Counted from the first letter of the stretch, positions 5,621 to 14,565 are shown. The stretch is 29,734 bases of DNA from an uncultured Clostridia bacterium (GCA_934155165.1 CAKPGS010000016.1:1-29734); one strand, 5' to 3'. Numbers and translations are program-made. The notes: generated by a model not told the origin, from the letters alone.

Positions 5621-7520
5621 ATTCTTTATCTTTATTTTTAATTTCTACGCCTTTTCTTACTACATCGTTAAATGCATTTATTCCAATAAATACTGCTGTC
5701 ATTACTAGTAATACTGTTAAGTTTGATTTTAATAAGTTTGAATCTATACATACTAAAGATTCTTTTAATAATTTTATTGTATAACTCATTGGTAAGAAGT
5801 TATATAATTTTTGGAATCCTGCTGGTATTGTTTCTACTGGGAATGTTCCTCCTGTTGCTGCTAGTTGTAATACTAATAGTATTAATGCTGATAGTTTTCC
5901 TATATCTCCAAATGTTACTATTAAGAATTCTATAATATTTAAGAATAATATCGCTATTAATATACATGTTCCATAGTATAACCATGCATTTGTTACTTCA
6001 TAGCCTAATCCTAGTTTTAGTAGAAATCCTAATGCAACACCTTGTGCTATTGCTAACACTCCATACATTAAGGTTCTTAATATTTTCTTTTCTGCATTTT
6101 TTCCAAATAGTTTAAATCTGTTATCTTGGTCATAATATAATACAACAAATGCCATTAAAGCTCCTACCCATAATGATAATGATATAAAGTATGGTGCAAA
6201 TCCTACACCGTAGGCATCTATATTTCCATAGTCTTCTTCTTTAACTTCTACAGGGTTTGCTGTGTATTCATCTAGTCCGTCTAGTTTTGTTAATTGTTCT
6301 TTTGTATCTGTTATTCCGTTGTCTACACCTGTTTTTAGTTCGTTTGCTCCACTATTTAATGTATTAATTCCTTCTTTAACTTGTTTTGAACTTGAGCTTA
6401 ATGTTTGTAAACCTTTAGTTAATGAATTGCTTCCTTCTTTTAATTTTACTCCACCTTGTTGTAATTGTGTTATACCGCTTGATAATTGTTTTAGTCCTGC
6501 AACTTTTTCGTTTAAAGTTTGTATTCCACTATTTATTTGTTTTGAGCCACTTGTTAATGTTTTTCCTGCAACTGCAGGATCTTTTGCTGTTCCTTTGTTA
6601 GCTGCACTGCTTTGAGCTAATGCACTTGCCTTTGTTATAGCATTTTGTAAGTCTTGGCTTCCATCTACTCCTATTTGAGACTTTTGAGCATAAGTAAGTA
6701 AATCTGTTACCATTGATGTTACTTGTTCATTACTGCTATTTACTCCTGCTACATATTGTTGCAATCCACTATCTAATTGACTATATTTTGTAGCAAGTGT
6801 ATTTACTGAAGATATTAATGTATCTACACTTCCTGTTCCATCTGCTAATTTATTTATTCCTGCATTTAATTCATCTATTCCTGCTTCTAAGCTTTGGCTT
6901 CCTGTGTATGCTGAGTCTACACCTTTATCGAATTCGCTATAACTATTTGCTAAGGTTTGTGTTCCATCTGTTAATTTTCCTGCTCCATCGCTTATTTCTT
7001 GCATTTTATCTGGAACCTCGTTTAATTTGTCTGTTAAAGTTGCAACTACTTTTTCACTAACTTCTGCTCTAACTTCTTTTTCTATTGTTTTTACTGCTGA
7101 ATTAATTATTTGAGATGCTAAGTAATTGCTTTTTTTGTTTGGTGAATATGTTATTGTTGTTACTTTTCTATCTGCATTTTCTGCATTATTTAAATTTTCT
7201 GTAAAATCTTTTGGTATTGTTATTAATGCATAATATTCTTGATTTGCAAGAGATGTATATGCATCTTCTTCATTTACTTTTTGAAAATCCATTGTATCTT
7301 TATCTAATAATTTGTTTTGTAGTTCTTCTCCTAAGTTTTGTCCATTTACACCTTTATCTAAATTAACTACTCCTACTTTAACATTTTGTAAGTTTCCATA
7401 TGGATCCCAAAATGCTTTTAAATAGAAAAAGCTGTATAATAATGGGATAATTATTACTACTGCAATAATTATTGTTCTTAATACTTTGCTTGATTTTGCT
7501 TTTTGAATTTTATCTTTCAT
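5619..7520 (-). CDS. YhgE/Pip family membrane protein
   Basis: About 633 residues. The start is the ATG at 7520 because GGAGAGGG lies 4 bases before it; an in-frame ATG 72 bases upstream lacks such a site. One N-terminal membrane helix (LRTIIIAVVIIIPLLYSFFY, about residues 14-33) is followed by WDPYGNLQNVKVGVVNLDKG, the conserved opening of the YhgE/Pip family. A long helical extracellular region (about 170-420) is full of 'L..G...L..G...L' spacing. The end has about five ABC-2-like membrane helices (SLSLWVGALMAFVVLYY onward). Family members include the lactococcal phage infection protein Pip and export proteins tied to type VII substrates or cell envelope; biochemical function is not settled. 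A TetR regulator lies just upstream in the same direction, a common arrangement suggesting inducible expression. Confidence 0.88.
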   Translation of the reverse strand: MKDKIQKAKSSKVLRTIIIAVVIIIPLLYSFFYLKAFWDPYGNLQNVKVGVVNLDKGVNGQNLGEELQNKLLDKDTMDFQKVNEEDAYTSLANQEYYALITIPKDFTENLNNAENADRKVTTITYSPNKKSNYLASQIINSAVKTIEKEVRAEVSEKVVATLTDKLNEVPDKMQEISDGAGKLTDGTQTLANSYSEFDKGVDSAYTGSQSLEAGIDELNAGINKLADGTGSVDTLISSVNTLATKYSQLDSGLQQYVAGVNSSNEQVTSMVTDLLTYAQKSQIGVDGSQDLQNAITKASALAQSSAANKGTAKDPAVAGKTLTSGSKQINSGIQTLNEKVAGLKQLSSGITQLQQGGVKLKEGSNSLTKGLQTLSSSSKQVKEGINTLNSGANELKTGVDNGITDTKEQLTKLDGLDEYTANPVEVKEEDYGNIDAYGVGFAPYFISLSLWVGALMAFVVLYYDQDNRFKLFGKNAEKKILRTLMYGVLAIAQGVALGFLLKLGLGYEVTNAWLYYGTCILIAILFLNIIEFLIVTFGDIGKLSALILLVLQLAATGGTFPVETIPAGFQKLYNFLPMSYTIKLLKESLVCIDSNLLKSNLTVLLVMTAVFIGINAFNDVVRKGVEIKNKDKE

Positions 7521-7597
7521 TTTACCCTCTCCTATCATTTTGGCAGTGTAATCACGCCTAAATTGTTTATTTGACGTATATAAAATTTTCATTTTTT

Positions 7598-7626
7598 CGG
7601 GTCGTCGGGGACGCCAACCCCTACAC
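7598..7626. repeat. GC-rich palindromic interspersed repeat, copy B
   Basis: GGGTCGTCGGGGACGCC then AACCCCTACA. Inner pairing CGTC-GGG-GACG with outer GGGT/ACCC. Sits between the tetR-type gene and the yhgE-type gene. Confidence 0.8.
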
Positions 7627-7651
7627 CTTATAGATAAAAATAAATATTTTT

Positions 7652-8215
7652 TTACATGAAAATTCCATTCTTTAAAATTGCGGTTATGTTATCTGCAACT
7701 TCTTGTTCATTTAGTGGTTTATTTTCATCACTCCATTCGTACATTAATGCTATATATACTTTATAAATTACAAATGCTGCTATGTCTATATTGCATTTTT
7801 TTATTTGTTTGTTTTCTATAGCATTCTTTAGTTTTTCTTTTATGTAGTCAATTACAGTATTATCAAATATTTTCAAACTTTCTTTTGCATGTATGTTATT
7901 TATTAATTCAGAGTCTTTAACAACTCTAAGCAAAAATTTATTTTCATTTTTATATTTTGTAAGCTCATATATTGCATAGTGTATTCTTTCAAAATATGGA
8001 ATATCTTTTTTTTCGTTTTTTTCTATAATTGTTTTCATATTTTCCATTTCATGTGAAAGAATTTGCTTAAATAAATCTTCTTTATCTTTGAAATATGAAT
8101 ATATGGTTTTTTTAGTTACATTTGCTTTTTCTGCTATTTCATTCATACTAACTTTTTTATAACCATACATAGAAAATAACTCTTTTGCTGCTTTTAGTAT
8201 ATCTTCTTTTTTCAT
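7652..8215 (-). CDS. TetR/AcrR family transcriptional regulator
   Basis: About 187 residues. The N-terminal 50 residues form a classical TetR helix-turn-helix: DILKAAKELFSMYGYKKVSMNEIAEKANVTKKTIYSYFKDKEDLF. The remainder is a helical ligand/dimerisation domain with no recognisable ligand signature. Two adjacent ATG codons (8218 and 8215) are possible; GGAG is 4 or 7 bases upstream, favouring 8215. Directly upstream is a TTGACT-N17-TATAAT promoter followed by an ATACC-N5-GGTAT inverted repeat, so the protein probably represses itself. The yhgE/Pip-type gene follows in the same direction after about 130 bases and is the likely regulated partner. Confidence 0.93.
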   Translation of the reverse strand: MKKEDILKAAKELFSMYGYKKVSMNEIAEKANVTKKTIYSYFKDKEDLFKQILSHEMENMKTIIEKNEKKDIPYFERIHYAIYELTKYKNENKFLLRVVKDSELINNIHAKESLKIFDNTVIDYIKEKLKNAIENKQIKKCNIDIAAFVIYKVYIALMYEWSDENKPLNEQEVADNITAILKNGIFM

Positions 8216-8235
8216 CATTTTACTCCATTTTTATT

Positions 8236-8261
8236 AGTATACCGTTTTGGTATCTTGGTAT
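8236..8261. promoter_or_regulatory. Likely TetR operator
   Basis: ATACC-GTTTT-GGTAT (8239-8253) is a perfect 5 bp inverted repeat with a 5-base spacer. It is followed by a further TTGGTAT half-site (8255-8261), directly downstream of the -10 of the tetR promoter. Confidence 0.65.
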
Positions 8262-8290
8262 ATTATACGTTTTTTTTATGAAAAAGTCAA
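8262..8290 (-). promoter_or_regulatory. Promoter of the tetR-type gene
   Basis: Minus strand TTGACT (8285-8290), a 17-base spacer and TATAAT (8262-8267). The operator-like repeats begin at the -10 edge, so repressor binding would block initiation. Confidence 0.85.
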
Positions 8291-8319
8291 TATAAATATT
8301 GAATTTTTTCAAATTAATA

Positions 8320-8344
8320 AGGCAGCCAATGGCCGCCTCTACAT
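8320..8344. repeat. GC-rich palindromic interspersed repeat, copy C (GGCxGCC variant)
   Basis: GGCAGCC-AAT-GGCCGCC then TCTACA. It has the same layout as the other copies (short GC hairpin then CTAC) but a different stem, like the GTAGGGGCGGCC-type repeats common in clostridial genomes. It may help terminate the gene whose stop is at 8351. Confidence 0.7.
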
Positions 8345-8350
8345 ATTATC

Positions 8351-9193
8351 TTAATTTACTTGTATAAAATTATATTTTGAATCATCTGTATTTTGTGCTT
8401 TTAATACATATCCCTTATATATTTCATTTTTTTCTTCATCTAAATTGTCTTCCAAAATAACATTACATATGAATTCTTGGTTTTTATTATTTTTTATATG
8501 TATTTGAAATGATATTTTGGCATTTATATCTGAAATATCTATATTTGCATTTTTTAAAATACTTCCATCAAAAGATACTGAATTTTTCTTTTCTGAAACT
8601 GCATATCTTGTTACAATATTTTTGTTTAAATATCCTAAACTTATTGGGTTGCTACAATCTGTATAAAAATTTGCTTCATCATAGTTCATATCATCACTCT
8701 CTTGGTTAGTATTTAATATTTTAAAGTCTATTCTAGAGTTGGCACAGTTTTGTAACATTTTAAATTTTCCTTGTAAGTATGGATTTTTATAATTAAAAAT
8801 TCTTTCTCCATTTTCCGAATTATTTTCTATTTTTATATTATCTATATATAGTTCTTTCACTGTATTTTCATCTGTTATCTCTTGCACTTTTCCTTTATTA
8901 TCTATTCCTATACTAATATCTGTATATTGTGAAATATCAAGGTCTTGTAAAACTTCGCCTATGCTGTTATCTACAACTCCTGCACTACTATACATTAATA
9001 TTTTATTTATTTTAAACATTGGTTGTTCATTGTTATCTACAAAGCTTGTACTATTTTTAGAAAATTTTGAATTAACAATTTTTGTGTGTATAATTTTTAC
9101 AAATATTAATCCTATCAAAAGAGCTAATATTACAAGAATTGCAATAAATTTATTACTATTTAATTTTATTTCTATTTTATTATAATTTTTCAT
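8351..9193 (-). CDS. Single-pass membrane protein of unknown function, coupled to the glucosaminidase gene
   Basis: About 280 residues from the ATG at 9193, chosen because GGAAGGA lies 5 bases before it; an upstream in-frame start would overlap the preceding gene much further. One membrane helix (KFIAILVILALLIGLIFVKII, split near residues 14-34) is followed by an extracytoplasmic domain of about 240 residues rich in N, D and hydroxyl residues with predicted beta structure (for example LYIDNIKIENN and ISFQIHIKNN). It overlaps the 3' end of the glucosaminidase gene by 14 bases, implying translational coupling and a shared envelope role. No family is recognised. Confidence 0.75.
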   Translation of the reverse strand: MKNYNKIEIKLNSNKFIAILVILALLIGLIFVKIIHTKIVNSKFSKNSTSFVDNNEQPMFKINKILMYSSAGVVDNSIGEVLQDLDISQYTDISIGIDNKGKVQEITDENTVKELYIDNIKIENNSENGERIFNYKNPYLQGKFKMLQNCANSRIDFKILNTNQESDDMNYDEANFYTDCSNPISLGYLNKNIVTRYAVSEKKNSVSFDGSILKNANIDISDINAKISFQIHIKNNKNQEFICNVILEDNLDEEKNEIYKGYVLKAQNTDDSKYNFIQVN

Positions 9194-10577
9194 ATAATCC
9201 TTCCAATATATTGTAAATTGCATTTGCCCAGTTTTCATCTGTTGCATATTTAACATTTATAGAAGCTATAGTAGTTCCATGATAATATTTTCCTGTTGCT
9301 GTTTCTCCATCATATATTTCTGTTCCTGCAACATTTAAATAATTTTTTATTAAACTCTTTGTTACTGTTTCTATACCTTCAGCATAACTATTAAATGTTA
9401 AGGCAGATTCATATGGTGTATCATCATAAGCTCCATAACCAAATAAATTTAATTTATCTTTTGCAATTGCAGATGTTCCCCATGCACTTTCGTGTATACC
9501 AAGCGCTGCTATAAATAAACCATTTATTCTATATTTCTGTTCTAAATTGTAAAATACTTCAGCATTATTTTCAAATATTTTATTAACATCTTTTGGGTTA
9601 TTTGATAATACTTTTTTAAAATCCTCTAATGTTAATCCGCTTGGTTCATTAACATTAATTTCATAACTTAATTTATTTAATATTTTTTGTAATCTGCATC
9701 TTTCAACATATTCAGGATTTGTATAATATGAAACTAAATTATCACCTTTAACATATCCTGTATAGTTTTCGTATTTTACGTTAAAGTAACTTCCTTCTAC
9801 TCCTAAAACTTCTACATCTAAATATTTTCCTACTTGACATACAACATTCGCATTTGCAGCTATACTATCTTTTAGCTCTATGTCTTGTGTTGTATACATT
9901 TTATCTCCAATATGTACTTTGTATTTTCCTAATAATTCAGATGTTCCAACTTCTATAATTTGTTCCACTGCTGGTGTTGTAATAGTTGTGTTCAATATAT
10001 TTTCTTCTAGAAATTCTTCATCTGCATTATCTGCTTTCTCATATATTTTTACTACAGTTACTGTTTTTATCCCATTTGCTCCTTCTTGAACAGTTACGTG
10101 TTCATCCTTTGGCAAACTTGGATTTTCTTTATAGCTTGTTGTAAATGGTATTTCTCTTTCTTCTGTAACTAATTCTTTTCTTTCAGTACTACTAATGTTA
10201 TCTGAAATTATTTTGTCTATGTCTATGTTTTCCTTATTTTCTTCATAAACTGCTGGCTTGTCATCAATATTAGAATTGCTTGCAAATATAAAGTTTGCTG
10301 AAGTCATAGTTCCAACTACCATAACAACGCCCATAACCATTCCAACTAAACTTATTCCCTGCTTCGTTTGCTTTTGTTTTCTTCTTTTATTTATATAAAT
10401 TTTTTCGTATGTAGAATTGTGTTGCTTTCTATGATTCATTGCAATACTTTCATTTCTAGCTTGTTTTAATTCTTCAAAAGCATCTATTAAATTTCTTTCA
10501 TGTGTTGATGTATTTCTATTATTTAAATCTTTTATTTCTCTTGTTTCTCTTATGTATCCTATTCTACCATTCTTCAT
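9180..10577 (-). CDS. Membrane-anchored SH3-domain glucosaminidase (GH73-like)
   Basis: 465 residues, with AAGGAG 8 bases before the ATG. A basic cytoplasmic N-terminus of about 72 residues precedes one membrane helix (ISLVGMVMGVVMVVGTMTSA, split near 75-95). After a linker comes an SH3-like segment (NVVCQVGKYLDVEVLGVEGSYFNVKYENYTGYVKGD, about 240-275). The C-terminal 150 residues carry ALGIHESAWGTS (about 357-368), with the likely catalytic Glu in HES, then NLFGYGAYD and YATDENWANAI, the usual marks of the mannosyl-glycoprotein endo-beta-N-acetylglucosaminidase fold that cuts the glycan strands of peptidoglycan. The long cytoplasmic head is unusual for secreted autolysins. It lies downstream of dacF and the secretion cluster, so local wall opening for the apparatus is possible. 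Confidence 0.88.
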   Translation of the reverse strand: MKNGRIGYIRETREIKDLNNRNTSTHERNLIDAFEELKQARNESIAMNHRKQHNSTYEKIYINKRRKQKQTKQGISLVGMVMGVVMVVGTMTSANFIFASNSNIDDKPAVYEENKENIDIDKIISDNISSTERKELVTEEREIPFTTSYKENPSLPKDEHVTVQEGANGIKTVTVVKIYEKADNADEEFLEENILNTTITTPAVEQIIEVGTSELLGKYKVHIGDKMYTTQDIELKDSIAANANVVCQVGKYLDVEVLGVEGSYFNVKYENYTGYVKGDNLVSYYTNPEYVERCRLQKILNKLSYEINVNEPSGLTLEDFKKVLSNNPKDVNKIFENNAEVFYNLEQKYRINGLFIAALGIHESAWGTSAIAKDKLNLFGYGAYDDTPYESALTFNSYAEGIETVTKSLIKNYLNVAGTEIYDGETATGKYYHGTTIASINVKYATDENWANAIYNILEGLYEKL

Positions 10578-10673
10578 AAGAATATCTCCTTATAAAATAT
10601 ATTTATCCATATATATTTTATAAAAATTCACTTTGGTTGTCTACATATTATCGAATTTGTATTATAAATGTAT

Positions 10674-11900
10674 TTATTTTGTAATATTATTTAAACATGA
10701 TTTTTCTACTAATTCTCTCATGTAATTTAGCATATTCTTCTTTTTTACTGTTTGTGCTACTTGTATATTCTTTATTAATTTTACTTGGCCCGAAACTTTC
10801 ACAGTTAGTACTCCAATGGTTGTTCCTTCTTGCAATGGTGCTTCATAATAATTTAACGTATTCATTTCTATTTTCACATCATTTTCTTGTGTATTTTTAA
10901 TTGTTATATAATTATTTAATTGTTCTTCCAATTTATACTCTGTAGTATTTTTTACTCCTTTGTTTATATAAATTTTATCTTGATTTTCTTTTTTCCATTT
11001 TTCAAATTCATCTTGTATTTTGCTTTCCATATTTACTTCTTTATAATTATTCATCGCATAATTTATTAATTTAACACTATCTTGAGTTCTAAATTTCTTG
11101 GTGTCCGCTCCTAGTACTACTGTTATAATATCTAAATTTTCTCTTTTACATGAAGTTACTAAACATCTATTAGCTCCATTTGTAAAACCTGTTTTTACAC
11201 CATATACTCCTGCCATACTTCCTAATAATTCATTTGTATTTGATAAATTTCTTGGTTTTCCATTTATATTTATCGTTATATTTTTAGTTCCAACAATACT
11301 AGAAAATGTATTGTTTTTTAAGGCATTATCTGCCATAATAGCAAGTTCACATGCTGTTGTATAATGTTCTTCATTATCTAGCCCATGTGGTGTTACAAAA
11401 TGAGTGTTACTTAAATTTAATTGTCTTGCTTTTTCGTTCATTAAATCGGCAAAGCCTTCAACACTACCTCCTACATGTTCTGCTAATGCAACTGCTGCAT
11501 CATTTCCTGAACATAACATTAAGCCATATAACAAATCTTGTACACTTACTTTATCGCCTGTTTTTAGTCCTACTCTTGACCCACCTGTTCCTGCTGCTTT
11601 TTTTGAAACAATAACTGTATCTGTTAATTCTCCTTTTTCTAAAACTACCATACAAGTCATTATTTTTGTTGTTGAAGCCATTTTTCTTTTAGTATTTTCC
11701 TCTTTTCCATATATTACTTCTTTAGAATTTCTATCATAAATAATAGCTGCTCTAGAATTCAAATTTGGTTCCTCTGCACTATCACTTGCCGCTTCCACAA
11801 GTTCTGGAATTTGATCTTCTTCAATATTTTCTTCATCTGCAAAACAGCACACAGGAAATATTAATATAAACATTAATACAAATGCAATTATTTTTTTCAT
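10674..11900 (-). CDS. dacF: D-alanyl-D-alanine carboxypeptidase (DacF/PBP5 type, peptidase S11)
   Basis: 408 residues from the ATG at 11900; AGGTGAG lies 7 bases before it, and the in-frame GTG 12 bases upstream sits inside that site. A signal peptide (KKIIAFVLMFILIFPVCCFADE, split at about residues 2-22) is followed by the three serine penicillin-binding motifs in order: STTK (S76-K79), SGN (131-133) and KTG (236-238). A C-terminal PBP5-type beta domain ends in MLNYMRELVEKSCLNNITK, which could form an amphipathic anchor. The enzyme removes the terminal D-Ala from pentapeptide stems on the cell surface; DacF types are often sporulation-linked in Firmicutes. The SD is buried in a 40-base palindrome (11905-11944), so translation may be controlled. 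It follows the secretion cluster in the same direction. Confidence 0.93.
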   Translation of the reverse strand: MKKIIAFVLMFILIFPVCCFADEENIEEDQIPELVEAASDSAEEPNLNSRAAIIYDRNSKEVIYGKEENTKRKMASTTKIMTCMVVLEKGELTDTVIVSKKAAGTGGSRVGLKTGDKVSVQDLLYGLMLCSGNDAAVALAEHVGGSVEGFADLMNEKARQLNLSNTHFVTPHGLDNEEHYTTACELAIMADNALKNNTFSSIVGTKNITININGKPRNLSNTNELLGSMAGVYGVKTGFTNGANRCLVTSCKRENLDIITVVLGADTKKFRTQDSVKLINYAMNNYKEVNMESKIQDEFEKWKKENQDKIYINKGVKNTTEYKLEEQLNNYITIKNTQENDVKIEMNTLNYYEAPLQEGTTIGVLTVKVSGQVKLIKNIQVAQTVKKKNMLNYMRELVEKSCLNNITK

Positions 11901-11904
11901 ATAA

Positions 11905-11944
11905 AAACTCACCTATATAAATATATATTTATATAGATGAGTTT
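11905..11944. promoter_or_regulatory. 40-base near-perfect palindrome enclosing the dacF ribosome binding site
   Basis: 19 of 20 base pairs form around the centre at 11924/11925; the inner 22 bases are a perfect A/T palindrome and one C-A mismatch lies at 11912/11937. The minus-strand SD AGGTGAG (11908-11914) is in the stem. There is no T-run, so it is not an ordinary terminator. Confidence 0.7.
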
Positions 11945-11953
11945 ATTACAATT

Positions 11954-13159
11954 TTATCTTCTTCTTTCATTTTGCCCCATATATTGTTCTTCTATTTCCT
12001 CATGTGTTTGTTCAAGTCTTTGTTCTGGAGTTAGGCTTTCAGATTGTTCATTATAAATTCTTTTAAATTCTTCTACACTTACTTTTGCTTTTTCAGCTTC
12101 TTCCTCAAAAGAAATTTCTTCTGTTCCATCATTAACTCTTATTATATCATCATGATCTATGTCATTATTAGGATTATCATCAATATTTTTCCAGTTAGCA
12201 CTTCCATGTTCTCTTACTTCTGCTTGAGATTTATCTATTTCTTCTTCAACTCTTGTATTCTTTGTTTTATCCATTTCTCTTTTCATTTCACTTTTTACAT
12301 ATCTTGTGTGTGTTGCTTCTACTGGAATACTTAGATATTCATCATCTGTACTTCTTCTAATATAATTAACTTCTACGCACCCCATACTTCCTATGTTTAC
12401 TGAAAAGCCTTCATTTGTTCTTCCATTTATCTTAAACATTGCTTGTGCACTTTGCTCTTTTATATTTTCCCCATATCTATCTGCTGAAACTATTTTTTCT
12501 GTTGGATTTACTCCCTCTGTTTGAGTTAAGGCTGGTATTTCTTCTACTTTTCCATCACTTGTGATTCCTACCATTTTAAATCTATCATTTGAATTATTAG
12601 AATATATTACAGCAATTTTACTAAACTTACTTGTTCCTGGTATAAGATTTCCAAAACTTTCTGATCCATTTATTTTATTATTTGGATCAAATTCAGATTT
12701 AACATTCAATGTCTTTAATAAATCTTTTTCGTTTAATTTGCTATTATCAATTTCTGAGCAGGCATCAATTTGTTTTTCTTCTATTCCTAAAGCTTTTGCC
12801 ATATGTGTCATTTTCTCTATTTCTAATTCATTTAAAGAAACTTGTTTATCTTCATTTTTTATAATAGGCTTAAAGTCAACTTTTTGATAATCCGATGTTG
12901 GAATAATCATTTCATTATAATCTATTGCAATCATATCTCCATCTGCATAATACTCCCATTTTACACTACCATCTATATCTTTTTTCATAAGAAAAACATC
13001 TTTCTTTTGAATTTTACCATTAACTTCAAAATCTAATTGTCCACAATAAATTACATCTTCTATATCTATATTTTCATCATTATCTGAATTTTTTATTTCT
13101 ATCATTTTTTCCATTCTAAAGTCTCTTAACTTTTGAAAGATTTCTTCGTTTTTGTTCAT
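11954..13159 (-). CDS. Unknown acidic cytosolic protein, 401 residues, in the secretion cluster
   Basis: Not recognised. The start is the ATG at 13159 with AGAGGTG 6 bases upstream (an in-frame GTG lies inside that site). There is no signal peptide or membrane helix. The N-terminal 100 residues include WEYYADGDMIAIDYNEMIIP, the middle has a beta-rich stretch (SKFSKIAVIYSNNSNDRFKMVGITSDGKVEEIP), and the last 120 residues are strongly charged and acidic, ending EEIEEQYMGQNERRR. It lies between the NTF2-module protein and dacF, after a strong terminator, so it may have its own promoter. A charged, disordered-looking C-terminus on a soluble protein beside a type IV secretion system would fit a substrate or a cytosolic accessory factor, but nothing in the sequence proves that. 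Confidence 0.7.
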   Translation of the reverse strand: MNKNEEIFQKLRDFRMEKMIEIKNSDNDENIDIEDVIYCGQLDFEVNGKIQKKDVFLMKKDIDGSVKWEYYADGDMIAIDYNEMIIPTSDYQKVDFKPIIKNEDKQVSLNELEIEKMTHMAKALGIEEKQIDACSEIDNSKLNEKDLLKTLNVKSEFDPNNKINGSESFGNLIPGTSKFSKIAVIYSNNSNDRFKMVGITSDGKVEEIPALTQTEGVNPTEKIVSADRYGENIKEQSAQAMFKINGRTNEGFSVNIGSMGCVEVNYIRRSTDDEYLSIPVEATHTRYVKSEMKREMDKTKNTRVEEEIDKSQAEVREHGSANWKNIDDNPNNDIDHDDIIRVNDGTEEISFEEEAEKAKVSVEEFKRIYNEQSESLTPEQRLEQTHEEIEEQYMGQNERRR

Positions 13160-13211
13160 AAGTTTCACCTCTGGGTTTTATTATAACACATTAATATAAT
13201 TAATCAATACT

Positions 13212-13242
13212 AAAAAGAAAACACGGCACGCCGTGTCTTCTT
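13212..13242 (-). terminator. Intrinsic terminator after the NTF2-module gene
   Basis: On the minus strand GAAGACACGGC-GT-GCCGTGTTTTC followed by TTTTTAG. ACACGGC/GCCGTGT is perfect and the hairpin begins at the stop codon at 13243. It probably marks the end of the main secretion operon. Confidence 0.85.
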
Positions 13243-14565
13243 TTATATATTAAATGATATTGAATAATTTCTTTCATCTTCCAATTTCATAATAAAACTT
13301 TTTTCAACTACATCTGTATTTTCTTCAGTAGCATCTGATAAAGTAACTTTATATACATATATGTCTGTTTTATCCTCAAAATCTTCATACTTTGCTTTGT
13401 TTATATTATAGAAATTATTTTTTATATAATTTTCAAATTCTTCTATAGTGCTAAAATTATTCTGTTTAAAAGAATTATCTAACTTGCTATACACATATTC
13501 ATAATCTTTTCTATTTAAAGCTTGAACAACTTTCTCCAAATTCATTTTCACTTTTGTCTCATTATTTCTAGTTTTGTATTTATTAACAAATTCTGTAGAA
13601 TCAATAGTGTAATTATCCAATTTCACTTTAAAATCCATAACACTTTTTTCATCAAATATATAATAATTACCATATTGATCTAAACATATATATTCAGTGT
13701 TGTTATTTTCTTCACTTACTTTATATTTTTTTATAATACAACCTTCTATATACTCTTTATTTCTAGAAATATATTTATCAAAGTTATCCTTCAAACTAAA
13801 TTTTTCACTTTTATAATCTTCATTTAAATAATTATTGTATAGTTCATCTGGTGAGTCTATTATAATTTGTACTATATATTTAATATATCTTTCTATTGTG
13901 TCTTCATCACTAGAATTTACATACGAATATACATTATAAACATTATCTTCTATATTTTCAGTATTTTCCGATACTTTTATATTTTCTATATTGTCTGTAT
14001 TTTGTATTGGTTCAATAGAATACGTACTATTTTGACTATCTAAATAAACTATAAAGTATGTCTTGTCATTAATCTTACTATTAAGTATACTTCCTTCTAA
14101 TATATATTCTTTTATATTTGTATCTGCTTTTTCAATTATTTTTTTGGGAATAAAAATTGTGTACTCATCAATATTATTAACATATTGATGAACATTTTCA
14201 GTCGTAATTCCATTTTTGCTTATATATTTTTTATCCAGAAGATCATATAAAATATCTTTTCTTTCATTTTCTATTTCTTCTTCTGTGTACGAAAACTCTT
14301 TGTTATATCCCAATATATTATTTTCTGGGTTTATATAATTCAAATAATTTTGAATACAATCTGTAACAGTAAAAAATATACTTTTATCTTCTACATTGGT
14401 AAATCCATTTTTTGTATATTGTGTTGGAAACTCTCCACCTGTTTCTTTATCTTCTTCTATTTTTTTTTCTAAATTAATTTGTTTTTTATTTATAGCTGCA
14501 AGAACTAATGTCAAAATAATTAGCAATGCAAATATAATAACAATTACATTTTTTAATTTATTCAT
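13243..14565 (-). CDS. Membrane-anchored protein with three NTF2-like (VirB8/TcpC-like) modules
   Basis: 440 residues; AGGAGG is 7 bases before the ATG. One N-terminal membrane helix (VIVIIFALLIILTLVLAA, about 8-25), then an extracytoplasmic part of about 400 residues. Three segments share the pattern 'LYxxLxxxYkxxxFxxxxxFxxYI': DILYDLLDKKYISKNGITT (104-122), DELYNNYLNEDYKSEKFSL (240-258) and YEYVYSKLDNSFKQNNFST (355-373). Each is followed by beta-strand-like sequence, as expected of NTF2-like folds. TcpC, the VirB8 counterpart of Gram-positive conjugation systems, has two such domains after a membrane helix, so this is a plausible, larger relative. It follows the wall hydrolase gene and precedes a strong terminator. 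The assignment is by pattern and context, not by recognised family. Confidence 0.65.
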   Translation of the reverse strand: MNKLKNVIVIIFALLIILTLVLAAINKKQINLEKKIEEDKETGGEFPTQYTKNGFTNVEDKSIFFTVTDCIQNYLNYINPENNILGYNKEFSYTEEEIENERKDILYDLLDKKYISKNGITTENVHQYVNNIDEYTIFIPKKIIEKADTNIKEYILEGSILNSKINDKTYFIVYLDSQNSTYSIEPIQNTDNIENIKVSENTENIEDNVYNVYSYVNSSDEDTIERYIKYIVQIIIDSPDELYNNYLNEDYKSEKFSLKDNFDKYISRNKEYIEGCIIKKYKVSEENNNTEYICLDQYGNYYIFDEKSVMDFKVKLDNYTIDSTEFVNKYKTRNNETKVKMNLEKVVQALNRKDYEYVYSKLDNSFKQNNFSTIEEFENYIKNNFYNINKAKYEDFEDKTDIYVYKVTLSDATEENTDVVEKSFIMKLEDERNYSISFNI

